This document shows positions 57,110 through 64,000 of a DNA stretch of 64,000 nucleotides, one piece after another. The translations under genes and the position numbers were made by a program. Origin of the DNA: Isoetes taiwanensis (taxonomy: Eukaryota > Streptophyta > Lycopodiopsida > Isoetales > Isoetaceae); assembly GCA_021234155.1 (NCBI GenBank), contig JAJEKV010000072.1:3912407-3976406 (forward strand). Reading direction: 5' to 3'. Below the pieces are notes generated by a model. The model was not told the DNA's origin. It worked only from the letters and a program-made list of their open reading frames with translations, and ran no database searches. How positions within the stretch are numbered: position 1 is the first letter of the stretch; the number at the start of each line of letters is the position of its first letter.

Positions 57110-58820
57110 CACCTAAAACGGAACTGTTCACGCGCTTGCCCCGATCCATTGTTTCCGCATCGGGCATCTCTCAACCCGTAGAGTAATTCATCTCTCGGGT
57201 TGAAGAATGCTCGACAAGGAAACAAGAAATGCGGGAGCTTATGAGCAGTCCCATGATCTAAGCACGGACGGCGGCATGTTCTACACACAAAATAACAGCA
57301 TCTCAAAACTCACCTCTTCACGCAGCAATTCCTTGGGCCATTGTATGACGTGATCCCGCAGCCTCACCGAGAGTCTTTGCTTCTTCCGCCGGTCTCATCA
57401 AGAGTGCATTCGCATCTAATACTTGTATCAATGCGATTTTAGTGTATCCCCATTCCATTGCGCTGCAGTGTAGCATTCCCGTGTCCGGCGCTCCTCTCCG
57501 CTTGCTACCTTAGCTCCGTGCTCATCGATCAAATCAACTACTTGCAATAAGACGCTCGGTTAGAAAAAATAAACAGAGCAAGGCGCCGGGAGGAGCTTAC
57601 CGCTGCCGTGGACGCCATTCCGAAGTCGCCATACCGATGCTCGCTCCCAACTCCGAAGTCGCCAATGCCGCAGTTGAAGATAAGCTACACCGCTACACTA
57701 AGTCCCCGGATGTGATTCATTTTCGAAATGGTGTTTGGGCAAAAAGCCGCATCGCGGTTGCACCCTTTAGCCCGCTTTTTTTCTTAAATGATTGTATGTC
57801 CTTAAATTCAAAATTAAGAACACGCCCGACCTTTTTACGTGCAGTCCTAAAATCTCCAAGGCGCGGAGGAAGCTTAATTTACAGAAGGGTTCGAGCAGCA
57901 AGAAGATGATGGGGCATACATTACATGACGACTCCGCCCAAGAAGTTTGGTAGGAGGCGGAGCGAAGCCGGTTCTAGCGGGCAAGAGGAGGAAAAGACAA
58001 AGCGCCCAGAGAGATGAGGTTTTTCTTTGGTCGGAATACCTTTACTCATCCATCCTTTGGTCTTGCAAAGATTCACCGAGGACTCACTAGTGATCACCGG
58101 GTCAACTCCGCTTCTTCATCATCGAGGGATTGGAGACAGAGCTTCTTGACACACCAAAGCGATTCTTGGTGGTATGTCGAGGTATCAACAAGTGGGAAGG
58201 AGAAAGATCCGCTTTCTCCACCAAAGGGATAAGAAGAGCTCCCGAGACAAGTACGAAGAAGGTTGTTGTGCTCTCCGCCTCAAGCCCGATTCAAGCATCT
58301 ATCAATGTTTGTGGAAGACCGCCGTAAGAGTAAGTTCTACCACACGAGAAATTATCGGGCTTCAAATTATTCTCACTCTTCAATGAGCAAGTCGTCGGCA
58401 CCGGCACCTATTAAAAGGCCTTCCATGCCTTTAAACCGCCGTAACCTTGGGTGGAAGGATCCGAAAGGATGAAGGCGATCCGATACTTTCAATTTCCTTG
58501 TCTTTTGCATGTCGGCAATCGACAACCGCTATCTCCCAATGGGCAGCTGATATTAACTTCACCAACAAGATCTTGTACCCCATATAATGAAGCTTGAACA
58601 TGAGTGTAGACTTGGCTTGCAAGGCACCAAGCTTTGCCAATAGTTTTGGTTTTGGTTTCAAGATCGGCTGTAGACCTGACAAGTGGTGGTCTAGCTTAAC
58701 ATCATTATCTCGACAGTTCATGATTTCTCAAGAGCGTATGGAACCCTCGAAGGGCGGCAGATTTATGGAGGATGTGCCATCGATGGACAAAGTCAAAGAA
58801 TGATGGTGCGACAGGTCCTA
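57110..58820. other. Low-copy sequence without a supported gene
   Basis: Several short open stretches on both strands (57637-57909; 58431-58721 minus; 58594-58803) show no recognised motif. They may be exons of decayed genes. No repeat array is visible. Confidence 0.3.
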
Positions 58821-59420
58821 TACATAGAATTCTATCCGCCAAGGGTTATCAAGTACTTCATAACCAGCTTTGGTCGAGGAAGATCAAATTGTATGCGAAG
58901 TGGTACATGAATGGACTGTTCTCTCTCGGGGCTATGTCAGATGGAATGAAACCTATATCCGTGGTTGGAAATAAGGACATGGTTGAAACCATTCTGGTCA
59001 TACCCTCGATCTCGCTTCATGAGCATTTCAAAGGGAGGAAGACAAATGGAAGCAAAGAAGGACGATGATGACGAAGACAAACCCGAGAGCGCAGGAAGAG
59101 AAACTTGACGGAGACGAGAATCTCAAGGTCTAGACCGTATGTCATGGAACAAATTCTTGAGAATCTGAAATTGAGGTGAGTTCACTTTGTTCGTCTCGGT
59201 TTCTCGATTCATGAAGTCGAGAAACCTTTCCATTTTTGACTCACGAAATGAGAAAACTCGCTTTCCTATCCGACATCTCTCATCATTTCAGGAACATCGA
59301 ACGCAACGATTCCGATCATTGTCAATATCTAGTGGCGGTTCACGCCGTGAGGACACCGTTGACACCCCAAAGACAATCAAGACACCGCGACAAAATTAGA
59401 AAGGACTGAAAATTAATGAT
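58820..59420 (+). repeat. Duplicated block, copy 1 (see 63440-64000)
   Basis: Shares GTTATCAA(G/A)TACTTCATAA, GGTTGGAAATAAGGACATGG and ATTTCAAAG(G)GAGGAAGACA-type sequence with 63440-64000, with many small indels. It directly precedes the FCP1-like pseudogene. A frame at 58772-59068 is open but unrecognised. Confidence 0.75.
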
Positions 59421-59479
59421 CCCGCATATGGATCCCGAATTTAACCGAAATATGGTCGAGCCAAACTCCAATCGGGATC

Positions 59480-60070
59480 CACCGTCCCACCCAAGCTTGT
59501 AATATTTGACGCCAATGGAGTATTAGCCGCAGATACCACGATAAAGACGCTCGAGCTTAATACCTCGCAGATCCCGAACAAAACGGAGCATAAAATCGTA
59601 TCCGAGGCCTAGAGCAAAGGAAATTGTTGAATGGTGCCCGAACGGGATTCGGGTGGCCATATGGTCTTGTATGGCAAAGAAAAATATTGTCAATGTTCTT
59701 GGTGTTCTCGGCCTTCCAGTTTTGAAGTTCAAGTTTGTTTGGGGAAGCCAAAGGGTCGAAAGCATGTGTCGATCTCGATCCAGCCATCACAAAGGGGAAG
59801 CATATTATGGTGAAAAGGTCGGCCGAGGGTTTATGAACAATTCCTGACTTTGGGAAACACAACACGCCGATCATAGACGACTCCGCCTACAAGTGCTATC
59901 ATAACTCGCGTAATACAATCATTGCTAAGACTTATCGACCGTAAGAGTATGAGATGGATAGGTGGTTGTCTTTCGACTTTGTCCTGCCTTTGGCGGAATC
60001 CCTCTTTGCCATTCTTGTGGCCGATGTGATTAGCAACTATCCGAGCCTCAAAGAACCCGATCCGTAGAGC
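59480..60070 (+). pseudogene. FCP1/NIF-type phosphatase-like pseudogene (second)
   Basis: Starts with KLVIFDANGVLAAD at about 59493-59535, matching the FCP1 nucleophile region with FDAN in place of DxDG. After frame breaks come KFKFVWG (about 59727) and KPKGRKHVSI. Then IIDDSAYKCYHNSRNTII (about 59869-59922) corresponds to the conserved L-x-DDS-x-YK-x-xxNPxNxI block of plant HAD/FCP1-like proteins. The C-terminal helix region is PLAESLFAILVADVI. Stops and at least three frameshifts make it inactive. The loss of the second Asp parallels the copy at 195. Confidence 0.65.
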
Positions 60071-60492
60071 CGCCAGCGATCATGAAAGCTATGGACGACA
60101 AATATTTTGGTGATCAAGAAGAGTGAAGTCAAAATTGTGTGAATATTGTAAAGAAACGTGAAGAAATGTACTATATTTTGTAATGAATATACATGTATAT
60201 TGAGTTTTTTCGGCTTTCTTTCTCAGAGTCGAAAGGCATGCTTGTCCCGTTGATGAAACCATTTGTATGTTTGTTTGTGTGGACCGATGCAGCCATAATC
60301 TATTACGATATTGGTTGTATATTGTTTTCGGCCTTTCTCGACTCATGCGAGTCGAAAAGACACTACTCTTCACGGATTGGATGCACTTATATGGAATGAA
60401 TGCTCTATTGTAATTTGATTTCACCATTCTTTCTTCCTTTGACTAATGGCACCGTGAATTGTTAATCATAGACTCTCCTTGCTCCGTGGTTC

Positions 60493-60846
60493 GTGCATGA
60501 TCCGGACACCAAAGCATGCATCCCGCTCGTGCATCACAGAGAACGCCTCCAAGGCACGATCCTACCAAGGCGCAGAGATACCGCTCGCACAGATCCCGCC
60601 ACACTACACTCTTGCCCTGCTTTTGGGATAAGGTTGCTCGTGAATGCGCACGCTATGCACACGCCGGATGAAGAAGACGGGAAGAAATTTGAGACAGTCC
60701 AGAAAGCTCATAGCATCTTGCAAGCATTGCATAACATCCACGAGGTTGGGGAAGGAGCATATTCGATGATAAGTCATGGGAGGAGAGTGGAGAAGTCGGG
60801 TGGATGTGTCGGCCGGTGGCTCCGTGAGGCACCTCCGTGGACATGA
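60493..60846 (+). other. Unrecognised 117-codon open stretch
   Basis: Open from 60493 to a TGA at 60844-60846. It begins MHDPDTKACIPLVHHRERL and contains FETVQKAHSILQALHNIH, predicted helical. It has no recognised family and no clear splice context. Real coding sequence is possible. Confidence 0.3.
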
Positions 60847-61276
60847 TTGAGTCCACATGTATAGTATCTCTTGAATATAAGATGTCGTGTCCCTACTAAT
60901 ATCGTGGTTCATCATTACATGTAGTAATTGTGATTTCGCTAATTAGAGAAATTTGGTTTTCAATCGACAAATCTAAATAGGGTCGCAATACCCTCCCGAA
61001 AGGGAAAATTTGTTATTGCCAAGAAATTGCAATGGCAAAGGAGCACACTTTTCGCTAGCCATATTTTTATCCGCGGGAAAAAGCACTTATGGCATGCCTT
61101 CACCGTGTTGGAACACAAAACTTAGAACAAATAACGCCACCAAGATCGTGGAAATCACCATGGCGATGTTTTTGACCAGGTAGGCAAGGCGTGAGAGCCG
61201 AGTGCAAGCTTTATGGGAGGAGTTTAATATCATTCCCGACATCGAACATGTAGAGAAGATCGCGATGGCGCATCTT

Positions 61277-62052
61277 TCCGACAAGTTCAAGAATACTATT
61301 CGGATATGAATACACAACTTTCTGATAATAATACACAAGATCAAGAATCCTAATCGGTAAAAAAAAATGTAAGAAAATATACACAAGCTCAAAAAAGCGT
61401 AATACTTTTATATAATATTTCATAGTCTTTACATGATTTTTCACATCAAATAAAGCCGTAATACTTCACTAAGTCCGCTCTATTGAGTCTCTTTCACGTA
61501 ACTGACTAATGCCAAGTTTTTTAGCCATTCTATCCGTGATGTTCCTTTCCTAAGGCAATGGTCCGTGAGAGATTCATTTCGAATATCCTGTAATTGAAGG
61601 GATCTCTACGTCCATTGCATTGGCAATATCCCCGCATTACACGAAAGTACGGTATCCAACAATTCCTCCCCAGAGCTCACTAGAGAATTCGTGACGCGCC
61701 CATTAATTTCCTCTCTTGCTCCCCGCCGATCTTATTTTGGGTCTTCGACCGAGAGTCGGGCTTCAGAGGTACCATCGTATTCAAACCGCTAGATTGTTTG
61801 TCAATCATACCAGCTTATTAATGGCATTGCCATTTCAAATTTTTGGTTCAGTACATCGAGCTTTTCGAATGTTTTATCAAGTGCAGTCGACTTTCTTTCC
61901 GTCTTCTCTAGCAAAGCCCGGGTTTCCTATAGCCTCTCTTCAAAGCCTTTCTAATCTAACCGGTCCAGATCGTGTCCATGTTACTTCGACGGTCTCTTGA
62001 GTGATTTTGAGGTCCCAACGCCTTCAAATAAGTTAGGGACTTCTTCATCGCG
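61277..62052. repeat. Tandem duplication, unit 1
   Basis: Matches 62053-62830 through ATACACAACTTTCTGATAAT, TTTCATAGTCTTTACATGAT, the antisense coding stretch and CTATAGCCTCTCTTCAAAGC. Unit 1 has more stops and indels on the minus strand than unit 2. Confidence 0.85.
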
Positions 62053-62830
62053 ATCTTTCCACAAGTTCAGTAATACTATTCGATATGAATACACAACTTT
62101 CTGATAATAATACACAAGATCAAGAATCCTAATCCAGAAAAAATGTAAGAAAATATACACAAGCTCAAAAAAAGCAGAATACTTTTATAATATTTCATAG
62201 TCTTTACATGATTTTTCACATCAAATAAAGCCAGAATACTTCACTAAGTCCGTTCTATTTAGTGTTCTTTCACAGAATCTGGAGTAATGCCAAGTTTTTT
62301 GGCCATTCTATCTGCATGTTCCTTTCCTAAGGCAATGGTCCGTGAGAGATTCATTTCGAATATCCCGTGAATTGAAGGGATCTCTACGCCCATTGCATTG
62401 GCGATATCCCGACACGCTTCCGAAAGCACCGTATCCAACAATTCCTCCCGTAGCTCACTAGAGAATTCAGACGCGCCCATTAATTTCCTTCTCTTGCTCC
62501 CGCCGATCTTATTTGGGTCTTCGTGACCGAGAGTTCTGTTCGTGAGGTACCACGATTCAAACCGGGTAGATTGTTTGTAAATCATACCGCTTATTAATGG
62601 CATTGCCATTTCAAATTTTTGGTTCAAGACATCGAGCTTTTCAATGTTTTATCAAATGCACCGACTTTCTTTTCGCCTTCTCTAGCAAAGCCCGAAGTTT
62701 CCTATAGCCTCTCTTCAAAGCCTTTCTAATCTAACCGCCCAGATCGTGTGCATGTTACTCGACGGTCTCTTGAGTGATTTTGAGGTCCGCACGCCTTCGC
62801 GTTAGGGACTTCTTTTTGTTCCTCTTCTTC
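62053..62830. repeat. Tandem duplication, unit 2
   Basis: Second copy of the 0.78-kb unit. Differences from unit 1 include an unusual number of places where one copy has CAG and the other CGT. Confidence 0.85.
62259..62627 (-). CDS. Unrecognised 122-residue protein or exon
   Basis: Open from 62627 to a stop at 62259-62261. It includes PLISGMIYKQSTRFESWYL, ELLDTVLSEACRDIANAMG and a terminal AKKLGITPDSVKEH, predicted mainly helical. Continuing upstream in broken frame is a Lys-rich coiled-coil-like stretch (to about 62740), so this may be a last exon. The same frame is recognisable but broken in tandem unit 1 (61490-61850). I do not recognise the family. Confidence 0.4.
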   Translation of the reverse strand: MNQKFEMAMPLISGMIYKQSTRFESWYLTNRTLGHEDPNKIGGSKRRKLMGASEFSSELREELLDTVLSEACRDIANAMGVEIPSIHGIFEMNLSRTIALGKEHADRMAKKLGITPDSVKEH

Positions 62831-63439
62831 TTCTTCACAGCTTGGCCTTGCCATTTTCTCTAAGGTCTCGAAGAACAATCTCAAAACCCGCACCTTTGTC
62901 GCCATACTCCAAGGAAACGCTTACGCTTCCCTTTGCATGAGAGCCACTCTAGAAGTCAGTCCTCAAGGAAAAGAAGTCAAGAACAAAGACCATCATCGAA
63001 CCAACTCCTTGAACATGGCGTAAATATACGACGCTTTTAGCCCGCCTTTGGGAACTAAATCCCTTCCATAGCTGCCCATGAAAACTTTGGCTTATATCCG
63101 AAGTATTCCCCGACATTTTTCTTTGTTTTCACGCCCACCTCCTCATTACCTGTGATTGGATACTTTAGAAGAGGTGTGCCTCTAGGTGCATTGGTCCCCC
63201 GAAGTTAGACGCAGCTCCAACCTAGGTTGCACGGTAAGATAAGATACGTGCCTCACTTTCTATTGATCGTCACATGGGTGACGTGAGTATTGAAATTCCT
63301 TAACCATTTTCTTGTTAACCCAAATTTTTGTTCTTCACAAGCACCCGCGGAGACATGCTAACTCCCCGATCCGACTTTTTACTGCATAAGCAGCTTTGGC
63401 AAGTGGACTCATCTCAAGAGCATGACGATGTGATACACC
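62831..63439. other. Spacer between duplicated blocks
   Basis: No supported gene or repeat. The AG-rich and CT-rich stretches are not organised. Confidence 0.35.
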
Positions 63440-64000
63440 TCCCTATCCAGAGCCAAGGGTTATCAAATTACTTCATAACTTGACTTTGAATTAGAGGAAG
63501 ATCAAATTATCTTGATTGGTACATGAATGAATTCTCTCGAGGGGGCTATCTTTGTATGGAATGAAACCTATATCGGAAGTGGTTGGAAATAAGGACATGG
63601 TTGAAACCATTGGTCATACACCGGATGCAGCATGAGCATTTCAAGGAGGAAGACAAATGGAAGCGATGGGGGCAGATGATGGCGAGATAGGCTTGAGGCC
63701 GAGGGAAGAGAAGCAGCGGAGCGAGGAGATCACCGAGAAGGTCTAGACGAGGAATCGCTGAACAAATTCTTGAGAATCTGGGGAATTGAGGTGGGATTCA
63801 CTTTATACGTAGGTAACATAGGCTTCGTCGAGAGCACTTCCATTACAGCTCGCAGTGAAAACTCGTTCCTATAGGCATCATCATTTGGGAACATCAGGCA
63901 TAGCGACTCAGGATCATCAATATCTAGGTAAGTTTCACGTCGTGGAGACCATACACGAAGACAATCAAGACTAGACCGAAAGGACTGAAGAATTAATGAT
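63440..64000 (+). repeat. Duplicated block, copy 2, running off the window
   Basis: Diverged copy of 58820-59420. The window ends at the point (GAATTAATGAT) that in copy 1 lies about 70 bp before the FCP1-like pseudogene. Another FCP1-like copy may therefore follow beyond the edge. Confidence 0.7.

Noticed and set aside
57085..57640. Ankyrin-repeat protein on the minus strand (LIDEHGAKV-like reading)
   Set aside because: Only one short resemblance, no repeat periodicity and many stops.

Overview
The window is nuclear DNA of a land plant, and nearly all of it is transposon-rich. The evidence is a Ty1/copia element with plant-type gag-pol, a BED/DUF659/hAT-C transposase, an FKBP62/ROF-like coding fragment, DUF7869-type genes, a LINE, and long AT-rich spacers with no operon structure. 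The species cannot be fixed from sequence alone. A large-genome, non-model vascular plant or bryophyte-grade lineage would fit, but that is inference. I see no rRNA, CRISPR, organellar or bacterial genes. LAYOUT. 1-1093: minisatellite and a decayed FCP1/NIF-type phosphatase-like pseudogene. 1391-4958: an insert carrying a frameshifted, 3'-truncated DUF7869 gene, flanked by a 7-bp direct repeat, with an apparent empty site near 15.41 kb. 4959-22.4 kb: two diverged tandem copies (A and B) of one locus for an unknown secreted/membrane protein. Copy A (6020-12411) is decayed and split by a complete copia element (6474-11244) and by two abutting TTA-flanked MITE-like elements (11527-12107). Copy B (16780-21835) keeps its frame but is split by a very young non-autonomous LTR element (17907-20998) with identical 269-bp LTRs, a perfect 5-bp target duplication and a captured intronless FKBP domain. 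22665-33336: a 10.7-kb hAT element with 13-bp CAGGG-type termini and a perfect 8-bp target duplication. It has a decayed transposase on the minus strand and, on the plus strand, remnants of a kinase-like domain and a coiled-coil/RING-like protein, plus a group of small hairpins. 33.3-42 kb: fragments of host-like exons, a purine-rich tract, AT-rich spacers and an array of TCGACTC-type imperfect palindromes. 42090-47238: a decayed LINE (endonuclease, reverse transcriptase, terminal zinc-knuckle remnant) ending in a TATTC repeat. 47.2-51 kb: spacer with a near-perfect 92-bp hairpin. 51118-53881: a second DUF7869 gene, minus strand, longer than the first and keeping all three candidate catalytic motifs, but frameshifted. 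55.3-57.0 kb: a satellite of about 305-bp units carrying a dozen short palindromes. 57-64 kb: low-copy duplicated sequence, including another FCP1-like pseudogene (59.48-60.07 kb), a 0.78-kb tandem duplication with a conserved antisense reading frame, and a block at 58.8-59.4 kb repeated at 63.4-64.0 kb. HOW IT FITS TOGETHER. No pathway is encoded. The coherent story is layered transposition. A gene of unknown function was duplicated, and each copy was then hit independently by LTR elements sharing the same unusual primer-binding site, complementary to the anticodon arm of initiator tRNA-Met. A large hAT element landed just downstream of copy B. The least described contents are the DUF7869 units, the kinase/RING remnants inside the hAT element, and the TCGACTC palindrome family from 40.8 to 60.4 kb.
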